From Celerinatantimonas sp046054195 (lineage in GTDB: Bacteria; Pseudomonadota; Gammaproteobacteria; Enterobacterales; Celerinatantimonadaceae), in contig NZ_JBEQCS010000008.1 of NCBI RefSeq assembly GCF_046054195.1, positions 1 through 64,000 of the forward strand: a stretch of 64,000 bases of DNA. The letters are read 5' to 3'. Below the pieces are notes generated by a model, which was not told where the DNA came from, made no database searches, and saw nothing but the letters and a program-made list of their open reading frames with translations. Below, piece after piece: positions 35,891 through 45,451 of this stretch. The translations under genes and the position numbers were made by a program. How positions within the stretch are numbered: the stretch's first letter is position 1; every line of letters starts with the position of its first letter.

Positions 35891-37102
35891 GTGAACTCCC
35901 ATCAAACGATAGGCACTTTCGTGAATAGTCAGATAAATAAAGATAATAAAACTGGATTGAAATTTATATTAGTTTTGGGGGCGTTGATGGCTTTCACTTC
36001 TTTTTCAACGGATATTTATCTTCCTGCAATGCCACAAATGTCAAAAGATTTAAATGGTGATGCAGAATTAACAATTACCGGGTTCTTAATTGGCTTTGCT
36101 ATTTCTCAACTTATTTGGGGGCCAATTAGCGACAGGTTTGGTCGTAAACTGCCGTTATTCCTAGGTGTGATTGTATTTATCATCGGATCAATAGGTTGTG
36201 CTCTGTCTGATAACATCACTGAAATTGTTTTTTGGCGAGTATTTCAAGCTATTGGCGCGTGTACCGGACCAATGCTTTCGCGAGCAATGATTCGTGATTT
36301 ATATACTCGCAAACAAGCGGCTCATATGTTGTCGACATTGATGATTATTATGGCAATAGCCCCTATTGTTGGACCACTGTTAGGAGGGCAAATCATCAAG
36401 GTCACCTCGTGGAAGGCTATTTTTTGGCTACTGAGCGCTATTGGTGTGGTAATGTCTTTGGCATTATTCACACTGCCTGAAACGTTACAAAAACATCAAA
36501 GGAATCACTACTCTATTATTCAGTCTTTCGCAAATTATATAAAGTTGTTGGGTAATTGGAAGTTTATGCGTTTTACACTATGCATTACTTTTTATTATAT
36601 CGCAGCTTATGCCTTTATTACTGGCTCGCCATTTGTCTATATTAGTTATTATAAAATTTCTCCACAAAATTATGGATGGTTATTTGCTATTAATGTAATT
36701 GGTGTGGTTGGCTTGAGCTTTATCAATAGATTCTTAGTGGTTCGTTATAAACTAGAATCATTGTTATTAGTCGCATCTTCCATTGCCATGGTGGCTGTAG
36801 TGATTTTAGCCATATCCGTCAGAGTTGATTTTGGCGGTATTTATCTAATGATTGCGACAATCTTTGTCTTTTTCTCAATGAACGGAATTATTGCTGCGAC
36901 CTCAACGGTGGCAGCATTAGATGATGTTCCTGAGCTTGCGGGGGCTGCATCTGCGCTAATTGGAGCAATGCAGTATGGCAGTGGGATTGTATCGTCTTTG
37001 TTTTTGGCATGGTTTTGCGATGGTACGCCATGGACGATGGCATGGATTATCGCGCTTTTTACCATGCTCAGTACGCTGATGATTTATCTTAAAAGTAGAT
37101 AA
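35891..37102 (+). CDS. Bcr/CflA-type MFS multidrug transporter
   Basis: A 403-residue, 12-TM transporter starting with GTG. The N-terminal STDIYLPAMPQM, GPISDRFGRKLPLF (motif A) and RVFQAIGACTGPMLSRAM are typical of the Bcr/CflA drug:proton antiporter family. It is 30 bases after the hydrolase gene and so co-transcribed. Likely exports the substrate or product of that hydrolase under HxlR control. Confidence 0.9.
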   Translation: MNSHQTIGTFVNSQINKDNKTGLKFILVLGALMAFTSFSTDIYLPAMPQMSKDLNGDAELTITGFLIGFAISQLIWGPISDRFGRKLPLFLGVIVFIIGSIGCALSDNITEIVFWRVFQAIGACTGPMLSRAMIRDLYTRKQAAHMLSTLMIIMAIAPIVGPLLGGQIIKVTSWKAIFWLLSAIGVVMSLALFTLPETLQKHQRNHYSIIQSFANYIKLLGNWKFMRFTLCITFYYIAAYAFITGSPFVYISYYKISPQNYGWLFAINVIGVVGLSFINRFLVVRYKLESLLLVASSIAMVAVVILAISVRVDFGGIYLMIATIFVFFSMNGIIAATSTVAALDDVPELAGAASALIGAMQYGSGIVSSLFLAWFCDGTPWTMAWIIALFTMLSTLMIYLKSR

Positions 37103-37439
37103 ATTATGTATAGTTAGATGCCTATTTGCGCCAATTTAGTTAGATGGTGTATTCCTCTTGGGATAATTTCATTATTTCCTGTGTCATGATTGAGTTGGAA
37201 AATGGGATCTTCCAGCGCTGGTCAGCGAAATGGGCCTGATACCTTTGTTTATCGTGAAGAAAGTACTCATGGAAGTAAGTAGTCACAAGCTTCGGTACAT
37301 GAGGGAGTAAATGCGTAAAACGTTACCTTAGAACTGTCTCATTAATGGGGAAGTGGATAGTCATACCAATATTAAAAATTTTATGTCATAACTCTGTTTT
37401 TACATGTGATAGGCTAGTATGGTAGATGTAAATGGATAA
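37103..37439. other. Spacer upstream of uxuA
   Basis: About 335 bases without a gene; I see nothing beyond AT-rich sequence that may hold the uxuA promoter. Confidence 0.5.
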
Positions 37440-38525
37440 ATGAGACGAAAAATTATGCAAATGACAATGCGCTGGTTTGGTCCAGTAGAAGATAAAATTT
37501 CTTTAAAAGATATTAGGCAAGTGCCCGGTGTTACCGGTGTCGTTGGCGCACTGTATGATGTGCCCGTGGGTGAGGTATGGCCGCAAGACAAAATAGATGC
37601 ATTGGTTAATCAGGTCCATGCTGCGGGTCTAAAGATGGAGGTCGTTGAAAGTGTCAACATTCATGATGACATTAAAATTGGACTCTCTAGCCGAGATAAA
37701 CTGATAGAGAATTACAAGCAAACGATTCGAAATTTAGCAAAAGTTGGTGTGAAAGTTATTTGCTACAATTTCATGCCGGTTTTTGACTGGATCAAAACTG
37801 ATATGAACTATGTTCTTGATGATGGTTCATTGACCATGGCATTTGAAAAAAAGGATATCGATAAAACACCAGAAGAAATTTTACACGAAGTTTTAGATAA
37901 TTCTAATGGCTTTGCTCTTCCGGGATGGGAACCTGAACGTTTAGAGAAAATTCAAGAATTATTTACTAAATATAAAGATGTTGATGAACAAAAACTTCGC
38001 GAAAATTTAGTCTATTTTTTAGAGAAAATCGTACCCGTATGTGAAGAAGTCGGAATAAAAATGGCTATTCATCCTGATGATCCACCATATTCTATTTTTG
38101 GCTTACCACGTATTGTTAAAAATCGTAGTGATCTTGATTGGATATGTAATGCTGTTAATTCTGAAGCAAATGGTATTACTTTGTGTGTAGGTTCTATAGC
38201 TGAAGATCCTCAAAATAATGTCTATGAAATCTTAGCTGAATTCACTGCGCGCAAACGTATTCATTTTGCCCATGTTCGAAATATTAAATTAATTCAAGAT
38301 AAAGATTTTTATGAATGTGCACACCCGTCGCAATACGGCTCTTTAAATATGTATGAAATAATGAAGGCCCTTCATGAAAATAAATTTAATGGTTATATCC
38401 GCCCGGATCATGGCCGTTCTATCTGGAATGAGACAGGTCGTCCTGGATATGGTCTTTATGATAGAGCTCTAGGCGTAACATATCTATTGGGATTATGGGA
38501 AGCGTTAGAAAACAGCAAGTCATAA
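37440..38525 (+). CDS. uxuA: Mannonate dehydratase UxuA
   Basis: A 361-residue TIM-barrel enzyme that dehydrates D-mannonate to 2-keto-3-deoxygluconate in glucuronate catabolism. MRWFGPVEDKISLKDIRQ, the NFMPVFDWIKTD segment and MAIHPDDPPYSIFGLPR fit UxuA. Its length matches the shorter (about 360-residue) form, not the 394-residue E. coli enzyme. The start may be at 37440 or 37455. No other glucuronate genes are near, and the adjacent regulator is decayed, so the pathway is probably partly lost or encoded elsewhere. Confidence 0.93.
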   Translation: MRRKIMQMTMRWFGPVEDKISLKDIRQVPGVTGVVGALYDVPVGEVWPQDKIDALVNQVHAAGLKMEVVESVNIHDDIKIGLSSRDKLIENYKQTIRNLAKVGVKVICYNFMPVFDWIKTDMNYVLDDGSLTMAFEKKDIDKTPEEILHEVLDNSNGFALPGWEPERLEKIQELFTKYKDVDEQKLRENLVYFLEKIVPVCEEVGIKMAIHPDDPPYSIFGLPRIVKNRSDLDWICNAVNSEANGITLCVGSIAEDPQNNVYEILAEFTARKRIHFAHVRNIKLIQDKDFYECAHPSQYGSLNMYEIMKALHENKFNGYIRPDHGRSIWNETGRPGYGLYDRALGVTYLLGLWEALENSKS

Positions 38526-38669
38526 ACGGGGATTTTGCTTGATTAACAAATTAGAGATGACCGTTTTATCACAGAGCAAAGGCAGTTTTTGACCTAGGGA
38601 TTCATTTTAGTTCAGGGGCTTTATAGCAGCGGCAAAGGTCGTTGTAGGTAAAGCTCCTTTTCACTAAGG

Positions 38670-38940
38670 TGATGTCTATTGGCGAGTCTATGATAGTTGC
38701 TCGCTTGCCTGGGAAACTATCGAGACGGTAAAAGCCGTGATGGATCGGGTTCGTTATCTTGATTTAACTCGGGAACTGACAATGGAACAGGTTTTAGTTG
38801 AACATCAGACAATTATCGATGCGCTAGCTGATAAAAATGCCCATCTAGCAAGAACTTTGTTGCAGCAACATTTAACTGATTACCCACAAGTTATTGAATC
38901 GATTCGTCAGCGCTATCCTGATTGGTTTGCTGAACAGTAA
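38670..38940 (+). pseudogene. GntR-family regulator, C-terminal FCD-domain remnant (UxuR-like)
   Basis: Only the end of a GntR/FadR-type effector domain remains: VLVEHQTIIDALADKN and ARTLLQQHLTDY are its last helices. The frame continues upstream as coding-like sequence to about 38670, but no DNA-binding domain or start is present. Its position next to uxuA suggests a lost uxuR/exuR homologue. Confidence 0.8.
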
Positions 38941-39239
38941 AGTTGAACCAGAGCTCAGTTATAGACTTAGTGTGTGCCTTACCCATGTTAATTTAGCTAG
39001 ATAATTAGAAAATTTTACGACCGATAACAGAGTGTTTTAGTTGTTATGATGCGTATCAGACACAGCTTTTTTATTGGGTTGTTTTGTGAGCCTGACTCAA
39101 CTGAATTTTTAAGATTAAGGGCGAGTACTTGCTATATTTGTCTCGATAGTTTCTGCTTTTTTAAGTTGTTGGCTGGATTTTATAGAGGAGCAGTCGATAC
39201 TTATTAGCGAACACAAACTTATCGCAAAAGGAAGTAAAT

Positions 39240-41156
39240 GTGAGAGCACTGGGTTTAAAGTCAGTACTTATTATATCAATACTCTCATTAGTCGGTGTAT
39301 CGGTTGCCATTTCTAACTATCTCTCTTATGCCAGGCAAAAAAGTAACTTGTCTGCACAAATTATTCAGGCTCATCAGCGGCTGGTGGCCGACCAGTCTCA
39401 TTTAGTTGAACAGTTTATCAGTGAAAAAATCCAAGGTTTAAAAGGGTTAGGCGAAAAATATAAAGCAGCTTTGCTACCGGCTCATAATGCTCAAGAATAT
39501 GTCGAACTAAGCCAACTGTTTGCGACGACTTTAAATACCGGAAGTTCCTTTATTGGTCTAGAAAAATCAGGTGATGCGTATTGGAATTTAACCAGTTCTA
39601 GCTGGCCTGATCATAAATTTGAAGGTGATATTCGCAAGATGCAATATTACCAAGATGGTCGTAAGGCCATAACCCCGTTAATTACTGCACCATATCCAGA
39701 TGAAGCTGACCCAAAAATTTACTGGATTAGTATGGTGCAGCGTATTGAGCAGGGGATGATTGGTGCTGATATGAAACTCGGGTTTTTAAATAAGCTGGTG
39801 GTGGATGTCGCTAAAGAGCAAAAAGCGGTCGCATTGATCCTTAATCAAGACTCCATGGTGCTAGCATCATCTGAACCTGATGCCATCAAACCGGGCGAAA
39901 AAGCTCTGAATGTCGCTTGGTTAAAACCTTCCGTTGAGAGTGTGGTTCAAAACACTCAAACAACTTATGAGCTTAAGCGTAAGGCGGGAGAGTTACTCTT
40001 TTCTCACCGAATCAATGTCGCTAATCAACATTGGTATTTTGCCATTATCGTTGATAAATCAGATGTTTTTGCAAGTCTTGTTGCTGCCCGTCATGCTGCC
40101 ATGATTACGACTGTCATTCTTATCTTAGTGAGCATTGTGGTGGCCTTTTTGGTGATACAGCTTGTTTATCGGCCTATCTTGTCGCTTAAATCAATGGTGA
40201 GTGGGTTATCCAGTGGGGATGCTGATTTAACGCAGCGACTAACGGTCTCGACCAACGATGATTTAGGCCAGATAGCTCAGAGTGTGAATTTGTTTGTCGA
40301 TAAATTGCAATCGATGATGAAAGATATTCGCCGAGCAACGTTAACGCTTGCGGATAATATCGAACAGATGGAGCAGTTTTCTAAAGATAACTCAGCAATG
40401 CTCAACCACCACGTGACCGAGACGGAGCAGGTTGTTACAGCGATTGACCAAATGAGTGCAACTGCCAGTGCCATGGCTAATGACATTGCTAATGCTGCTG
40501 ATTTGGCGCAGCGTACCAATGAAGAAAGTTTTGAATCTAGCAAGCTGGTAGCTAAATCGCAGAACAATATTGCTTCATTGATTAATGGTGTCGATAACGC
40601 CTCAGAACGCGTGAATGGCATGAATGAAGAAACTAAAAATATCAATACGATATTAAAAGTCATCGGGGAAATTTCAGAGCAAACTAATCTATTGGCGCTT
40701 AATGCCGCGATAGAAGCTGCTCGTGCTGGTGACCAAGGACGTGGGTTTGCTGTGGTCGCTGATGAAGTTCGCCAACTGGCGATGCGCACTCAGCAGAGTA
40801 CGAAGGAGATTGAAGAAGTTCTAAATCGCCTTGTGTTGGGAAGCCAAGATATTGTAACTGCGATGGAGCAGACGAAAAATCAGTGCGAACAGACAGCGCA
40901 AGAGGCGCAAGGTGTTGCGACTGGGTTAGAGGTTGTTATTCAGTCGGTTGCTGAAATTAACGATTTGAGCCAACAGATAGCCACCGCAGCTGAAGAACAA
41001 ACGAGTGTTACAGAGCATGTGAGTATGAATATGAATGCACTGAATGAAATTGTCAGTAATTTAGCGAGTAATGGCGAAAAAACGCATTCAGGCATGAAAG
41101 CTGTAGCATCGGTGAATCAACAGCTGACTGAGATTGTTGAGCGTTTTAAAGTTTAA
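39240..41156 (+). CDS. Methyl-accepting chemotaxis protein with Cache domain (638 aa)
   Basis: Starts with GTG after an AGGAAG site. A TM helix near residue 15, a double-Cache (dCache_1-type) periplasmic sensor with PKIYWISMVQRIEQGMIGADMK, a second TM near 290, a HAMP domain (DADLTQRLTVSTNDDLGQI) and the signalling tip EQTNLLALNAAIEAARAGDQ. dCache receptors often sense amino acids, organic acids or amines. The domain make-up differs from the receptor at 30370-32400. Single gene. Confidence 0.93.
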   Translation: MRALGLKSVLIISILSLVGVSVAISNYLSYARQKSNLSAQIIQAHQRLVADQSHLVEQFISEKIQGLKGLGEKYKAALLPAHNAQEYVELSQLFATTLNTGSSFIGLEKSGDAYWNLTSSSWPDHKFEGDIRKMQYYQDGRKAITPLITAPYPDEADPKIYWISMVQRIEQGMIGADMKLGFLNKLVVDVAKEQKAVALILNQDSMVLASSEPDAIKPGEKALNVAWLKPSVESVVQNTQTTYELKRKAGELLFSHRINVANQHWYFAIIVDKSDVFASLVAARHAAMITTVILILVSIVVAFLVIQLVYRPILSLKSMVSGLSSGDADLTQRLTVSTNDDLGQIAQSVNLFVDKLQSMMKDIRRATLTLADNIEQMEQFSKDNSAMLNHHVTETEQVVTAIDQMSATASAMANDIANAADLAQRTNEESFESSKLVAKSQNNIASLINGVDNASERVNGMNEETKNINTILKVIGEISEQTNLLALNAAIEAARAGDQGRGFAVVADEVRQLAMRTQQSTKEIEEVLNRLVLGSQDIVTAMEQTKNQCEQTAQEAQGVATGLEVVIQSVAEINDLSQQIATAAEEQTSVTEHVSMNMNALNEIVSNLASNGEKTHSGMKAVASVNQQLTEIVERFKV

Positions 41157-41316
41157 TCATGCAAAATGCGCTAGCCTCGTGCAAGAGGGCAAATAATATC
41201 AATGCCGACTTACTGGCTGATTATCCTAAATAGATACAAACATATGGCCCAAAAGGGCATATGTTTGATAGGCTCGTTCAAATAATAGATAAGCCAGAAA
41301 CAGCCGTAAGATAAAA

Positions 41317-41754
41317 ATGTTAGGTAAATGTGTGATTGCTGAATATTTTGATGATGGCGAAGTAAGAGAAGAGTTTTGCCTTGAATTCATCTCACTATGG
41401 GATGGCTGGTTAGGCCCTGAGCATTACCATAAACTAGATGAAGTAACGCCATCGCAATGGCAGCGGTTTCATCATCTTATTGCGTTGTTATTTGCAAAAT
41501 ATGATTTATACGCCGTTGATTTAGAGAACTATTCGGCAGAAAAACTCACTCAATTCGATAACTTCTTACCCTCTTATGAGCAAGATTTAAATCGTGGGGC
41601 GAGTGAGTTCACAATGCTTATTATTCCTTCTCTTCACGCATTGCTTGTTGAAACATGGGATTACACTTATATCCTTTATCATCAAAATAATGGCGCGGTT
41701 GAAGCGCTCAGTCCATTCGTTGGGCAAAGCCAACTCTTTCACTTTAGTGATTAA
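41317..41754 (+). CDS. Protein of unknown function (145 aa)
   Basis: A 145-residue acidic soluble protein. No family recognised. Size, acidity and Trp content resemble immunity-type proteins. It lies 36 bases before another small acidic gene, so the two probably form a unit. Confidence 0.6.
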   Translation: MLGKCVIAEYFDDGEVREEFCLEFISLWDGWLGPEHYHKLDEVTPSQWQRFHHLIALLFAKYDLYAVDLENYSAEKLTQFDNFLPSYEQDLNRGASEFTMLIIPSLHALLVETWDYTYILYHQNNGAVEALSPFVGQSQLFHFSD

Positions 41755-41789
41755 TTTAAGTTTTTTATGGCAATATCGCAGAGATAAGT

Positions 41790-42110
41790 ATGATAACTTT
41801 AACCAACCATCTGCTGGGGGCGTATATTGACGTAGCGCGATACCCTAAGTTGAGTGAAGTAATTCCTGATAAGAAGCTTGAGATTGTCGAGCTGATTGAA
41901 CCTGATGAAATCGTGTTAGTCGCCGCTCGCTATCAGCCCTTTTTAGAGGGGATTGAAGCAGCTCCACTGGCGGTAACACTTGGTGATGAAATGTTGTTTA
42001 TAGGAACAAGCGAAGATAATTCTGGGTTTATTTACTACGTGGATATTGAGTTCGGAGTATTCTTACTTGAGCAATCACTGAAGGATTTTGTCAGTGCTCT
42101 TGAGCGCTAG
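41790..42110 (+). CDS. Protein of unknown function, possible SUKH-like end (106 aa)
   Basis: A 106-residue acidic protein with a beta-rich middle (EIVLVAARYQPFL) and a C-terminal helix. The closing GVFLLEQSLKDFVSAL resembles the last helix of SUKH immunity proteins; this is weak. Start ATG at 41790 with a modest site. Confidence 0.6.
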   Translation: MITLTNHLLGAYIDVARYPKLSEVIPDKKLEIVELIEPDEIVLVAARYQPFLEGIEAAPLAVTLGDEMLFIGTSEDNSGFIYYVDIEFGVFLLEQSLKDFVSALER

Positions 42111-42640
42111 ATTCAATAATGGCCAATTTCCTTGCCCATTATAATGCCAAGCATCTTTTGAAATCTGCGATTTGTTATAGCAGTGTTTATATTCTTTAGT
42201 GGTTTGGTTATTCAGTGATTTATGAGATCGTTTTTTGGATGTTCTCGCAACCATCTATCTGTGATTTTCCTGACTTTATTCAGATTCCTGAATAAACAAA
42301 ATCTAGTATTTCCGTTCGATGTTTCCGATTAAATTGTGTTCAAATCTTTAGTCTTAAGTTATCTCATTAAAAATGATAGACAAATCTACAAATAACATAT
42401 AAGTATGGTAAATACATGTATTCTATTTACATGTAAATGATTTCATTTGACTCATTAATACGATAGCGTGGAAAGGGGATACATCATGCTCTATGAATAG
42501 GTCATTGAGGTAATTGCAGAGGAAGTTCTTCCTCTGTGTAATAGTCTTTTGGCCAGAGCTTTACTTTGAACCAACTGAAGCTTCAAATACCGTTTTTAGG
42601 TGAAGTGAAATCCTATATTGAGACGAATAAGGAAACGATC
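42111..42640. other. Spacer upstream of a GNAT gene
   Basis: About 530 bases. An in-frame extension of the next gene begins at 42566, but the ATG at 42641 has the better site. No RNA gene or repeat recognised. Confidence 0.45.
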
Positions 42641-43078
42641 ATGAAATGGCAAAAAGACGCACTAGAGATAGATACCAACACCGAGAGGTTAAATGTTTCT
42701 CTAATCCACCAGTTTCTATGTGAACAATCAAGATGGGCCAAAGGTATTCCTCTCGAAACGGTCGAAAAATCGCTATTACGCTCTATCAACTTTGGCATCT
42801 ATAGTCAGAGTCAACAAATTGGCTTTGCCAGATTGATCTCTGACTGTGCAACGTTTGCAAATTTAGTTGATGTTTTTGTGTTACCTGACTACCGCCATCA
42901 AGGTGTTGCTACGTGGTTGCTGAACTGCATCGTTGAACACCCGGATTTGCAAGGGTTAAGACGATGGACTCTGGCTGCCACACCTGAAGGTAAAAACCTG
43001 TATCGAAAAATAGGGTTCACTGAACTTGCTAAACCCGAGATTTTTATGGAGCGTTTTTCCCCTTCAATTTATCGGTAA
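42641..43078 (+). CDS. GNAT-family N-acetyltransferase
   Basis: About 145 residues from the ATG at 42641, which has AAGGAAACG just upstream. LVDVFVLPDYRHQGVATWLL is the acetyl-CoA binding motif, and LYRKIGFTEL is the usual end of the fold. Substrate not known; it resembles stand-alone acetyltransferases, not the tRNA-targeting toxin at 20946. Confidence 0.88.
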   Translation: MKWQKDALEIDTNTERLNVSLIHQFLCEQSRWAKGIPLETVEKSLLRSINFGIYSQSQQIGFARLISDCATFANLVDVFVLPDYRHQGVATWLLNCIVEHPDLQGLRRWTLAATPEGKNLYRKIGFTELAKPEIFMERFSPSIYR

Positions 43079-43359
43079 CGGAGCGTTTGAGATAGGTAAC
43101 TTCTTCTCTAGTAAACTTTTGTGTAGTTCAAAACATTGAAGAAAGCCATTCATAACAAACCATGCTGCCCTCATGCATATAATTAACTGTGGCCAATTTT
43201 TGTTGACCACTACAATGAATCATCAATCCCAATTTTTGAAATGGCCGAGTAAGTTTTAATTTAATGAATTCTCTAATATAAATAATAGCTTATCGACTTA
43301 AATGATAGATGCTTATTGCAGTGCTGTTTCTATTAAAGAACGCCGCTTTATTACGGGAT

Positions 43360-44964
43360 TTAATTTGCCAATCTTTGCACTTGTTCCCAACGAATTCCAA
43401 ATTTAGCTAAATACTTTTGCAAACGAGATGAGTCGTTATGGCTGGCTTTGCGGGTGCGGCTCACATCGAATAAGGCTCGTCCAGCTGATGCAAGTGAGCT
43501 TTGGTTCGCGCAGACACTTAGCACATATTCAAGTTGGTGGCGATCAAAGCTATCTAGCGATGCAAGCGTTTCATCGCTTAGTAACTGCACCGCTAAGGAT
43601 ACTGATTTTGTAGTATTTGGTTGCCAGTCAGCGCTCAGGCGTTGGGTTTCTTCATGCACATCACTTAGCGCAATTCGTGACGAATCAGCCAATGTGCAAA
43701 GCCGAGTAATGGATGAGCCTAAATCGCGAAAATTTCCGCGCCAAGTCGCATTAGCTGAATAGGCAAAGTTAAGGTAGGCGGTGCGAGCTTCTTTATTAAA
43801 GCGAATTTTGTTGCCATGTTTTTGGCTAAATTTTTGTAATTCAAATTCAATATTGGCTTCAATATCTTCTTTTCTGTCTTTAAGCCCCGGCAGTTCATAA
43901 CTCCACAGATTAATTCGGGCGAGTAAATCTTCGCGAAACTCACCCTTATTCACTGCTAATTTCAAGTCACGATTGGTTCCGGCAATTAGCTGAAAATTAC
44001 TTTGAATTTCTTTATCGCTGCCCACTGGATGAAATGACTTATTCTCAATCGCTCGCAGCAACATTGCTTGCTCTTCAAGGCCTAATTCTCCAACCTCATC
44101 TAAAAATAATAAGCCATTATCAGCTGCTTTTAAGAAACCTCCGCGAGCAGTGGCAGCTCCTGTAAACGCACCTTTGGTGTGTCCGAATAATGCCGCCATC
44201 GCGTTTTCACCTTTTAAGGTGGCGCAGTTTACGGTAATTAACTCGCCTGTAAGGGCGGCGCGTTTTTTCTTCAGTTGATAAATACGTCCAGCTAGCTGAC
44301 TTTTCCCGGCACCCGTTGGCCCCGTGAGTAAAATAGGGGCGTCAGAGCGAATCGCCACTTTTTCGATCTGGGCAATCATGGTGTTAAACGCCGCACTTCG
44401 AGTAGCAATCCCACCTTTTAGAAAGTCGGTGCCGTGTTCGTGTTCAGCATCAAAACGGGTTGCTAGCTGATCGTATTTAGATAGATCCAGATCGATGATC
44501 TGAGTCCGCCCTTTGGCTTTGTCTTCTTGTGAGCTATCTGGCGATGTTTGAATTAATCGCCCCGGGAAATGGTGGCTTTCAGTGAGCAAAAAGCAGCAAA
44601 TCTGAGCCACATGAGTCCCAGTGGTGATATGAAACAGGTAGTCATTTCGGTCAATATCAAACTCCAGGACCGAGCAAAAGTCATATAACTTGGCATAGAC
44701 TTCACCAAAATCCCAAGGGTCTGCAAAATCAATGCAGTGCAGTGTGACTTTTGTTTGTGCTGAGATGGTCTCAATATCCACCGCAACATTATTGGCTAGG
44801 TGCCAGCTTGCATCAGGATAAATCAGATGTAACTCGTCAATCATAAGCGAGTCTTGGCTGACCAGAGAAATATTGGGACGCCATCTTTGCCAGCGTTTTT
44901 TGCCTCGTCCAACCGAATCAAGTTGAGTCCCTAACAGACTCACCACCACCGTTTTTTTAACCAA
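43360..44964 (-). CDS. rtcR: RtcR, sigma54-dependent activator of RNA repair genes
   Basis: A 534-residue activator. Residues 1-180 are the divergent CARF domain of RtcR, which in Salmonella binds 5' tRNA fragments ending in cyclic phosphate. The AAA+ domain has Walker A GPTGAGKS (215-222), the sigma54-contacting GAFTGA loop in GHTKGAFTGA and Walker B LLFLDEVGEL. A C-terminal HTH follows. It is divergent from the slipin-rtcB operon across a sigma54-type promoter, which it should activate. No rtcA is found here, although RtcA is needed for signalling in Salmonella. Confidence 0.95.
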   Translation of the reverse strand: MVKKTVVVSLLGTQLDSVGRGKKRWQRWRPNISLVSQDSLMIDELHLIYPDASWHLANNVAVDIETISAQTKVTLHCIDFADPWDFGEVYAKLYDFCSVLEFDIDRNDYLFHITTGTHVAQICCFLLTESHHFPGRLIQTSPDSSQEDKAKGRTQIIDLDLSKYDQLATRFDAEHEHGTDFLKGGIATRSAAFNTMIAQIEKVAIRSDAPILLTGPTGAGKSQLAGRIYQLKKKRAALTGELITVNCATLKGENAMAALFGHTKGAFTGAATARGGFLKAADNGLLFLDEVGELGLEEQAMLLRAIENKSFHPVGSDKEIQSNFQLIAGTNRDLKLAVNKGEFREDLLARINLWSYELPGLKDRKEDIEANIEFELQKFSQKHGNKIRFNKEARTAYLNFAYSANATWRGNFRDLGSSITRLCTLADSSRIALSDVHEETQRLSADWQPNTTKSVSLAVQLLSDETLASLDSFDRHQLEYVLSVCANQSSLASAGRALFDVSRTRKASHNDSSRLQKYLAKFGIRWEQVQRLAN

Positions 44965-45115
44965 TTCAATCTATCCAAATAGATATATTTATATCTTTAT
45001 TTCATCATTTAACTGTTTTTTCTGCAATTAAAAAATAGCCTTAGAAATTAAATTTAAAAAAATAACCAAATAAAAACAAATTGTTAAAAATAAATTTTAA
45101 TTTTTCATCTGCGTT

Positions 45116-45132
45116 TGGCACGTCACTTGTAA
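45116..45132 (+). promoter_or_regulatory. Sigma54 (-24/-12) promoter of the RNA repair operon
   Basis: TGGCACG-TCAC-TTGTA matches the consensus TGGCACG-N4-TTGCA at all but one base. The GG at 45117-45118 and the GT at 45129-45130 are 12 bases apart, the correct spacing. Transcription would begin near 45142, so the structured leader would be its first 370 bases. RtcR, encoded divergently, is the obvious activator. Confidence 0.85.
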
Positions 45133-45144
45133 TAGTTAAATTGT

Positions 45145-45217
45145 TGTAATTGTTCGGAGTGTTTCGAAATAGCACCCTGGTGCGATAGGCTCTGCCTAAA
45201 TCGTATGCCAGATTACA
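45145..45217 (+). ncRNA. Leader RNA domain 1: three-way junction
   Basis: TGTAAT (45145-45150) pairs with ATTACA (45212-45217) and encloses GCAC-CCTG-GTGC (45172-45183) and a stem-loop CGATAGGC/GCCT-AA-ATCG (45183-45203). It starts almost at the expected transcription start and lies directly before the tRNA-like minihelix. Pairing seen by hand; fold not tested. Confidence 0.55.
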
Positions 45218-45223
45218 GCGTGA

Positions 45224-45276
45224 TTTTAAGTCTCGGTCGGCGAGATGTTTGGGTTCGATTCCCAACTTAAAAACCA
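45224..45276 (+). ncRNA. tRNA-like minihelix ending in CCA
   Basis: A 7-bp acceptor stem TTTTAAG/CTTAAAA (45224-45230 with 45266-45272), a single short arm TCTCG-GTCGG-CGAGA in place of the D and anticodon arms, a canonical T-arm TTGGG-TTCGATT-CCCAA (45249-45265), a discriminator A and an encoded CCA (45274-45276). This is a complete acceptor/T-arm domain with no anticodon arm. It recalls the tRNA-like module of YrlA Y-RNA-like RNAs, which lie in Salmonella rtc operons, but no Ro protein gene is present here. Confidence 0.8.
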
Positions 45277-45345
45277 ATGGATAGCTCAATGGTAGAGCAA
45301 CGAACAGCAAATTCGTGTGTCGTGGGTTCAACTCCCACTCCGCTT
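45275..45345 (+). ncRNA. tRNA-shaped element with GCA (Cys) anticodon, degenerate acceptor
   Basis: A complete D-arm (GCTC-AATGGTA-GAGC), anticodon arm (ACGAA-CAGCAAA-TTCGT), 5-base variable loop and T-arm (GTGGG-TTCAACT-CCCAC). The anticodon would be GCA, but the base before it is A where U33 is universal, the acceptor stem is poorly paired and there is no CCA. Its first bases overlap the CCA of the previous element. It is unlikely to be a translating tRNA and more likely a mimic or a substrate-like RNA. Confidence 0.75.
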
Positions 45346-45378
45346 AATAGAAAAATCGGTGTGAAAGTCGTTATTACC

Positions 45379-45451
45379 GCTGGTTGGATATCGCTTTTTA
45401 ATAGCGGGTTATGGCAAGCAGGATAGCTCCCCATAACACAAGTTAATCAGC
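45379..45451 (+). ncRNA. Leader RNA domain 4: three-way junction
   Basis: GCTGGTT (45379-45385) pairs with AATCAGC (45445-45451) and encloses CGCT/AGCG (45392-45406) and GTTATGG/CCATAAC (45408-45437). It resembles the layout of domain 1, so the two tRNA-like elements are bracketed by similar junctions. Confidence 0.55.

Noticed and set aside
45041..45331. 96-codon minus-strand frame over the repair-operon leader
   Set aside because: It overlaps the sigma54 promoter and tRNA-like elements, whose structure explains the sequence better.
45275..45345. Functional tRNA-Cys gene
   Set aside because: A33 instead of U33, poor acceptor pairing and no CCA argue against a translating tRNA.
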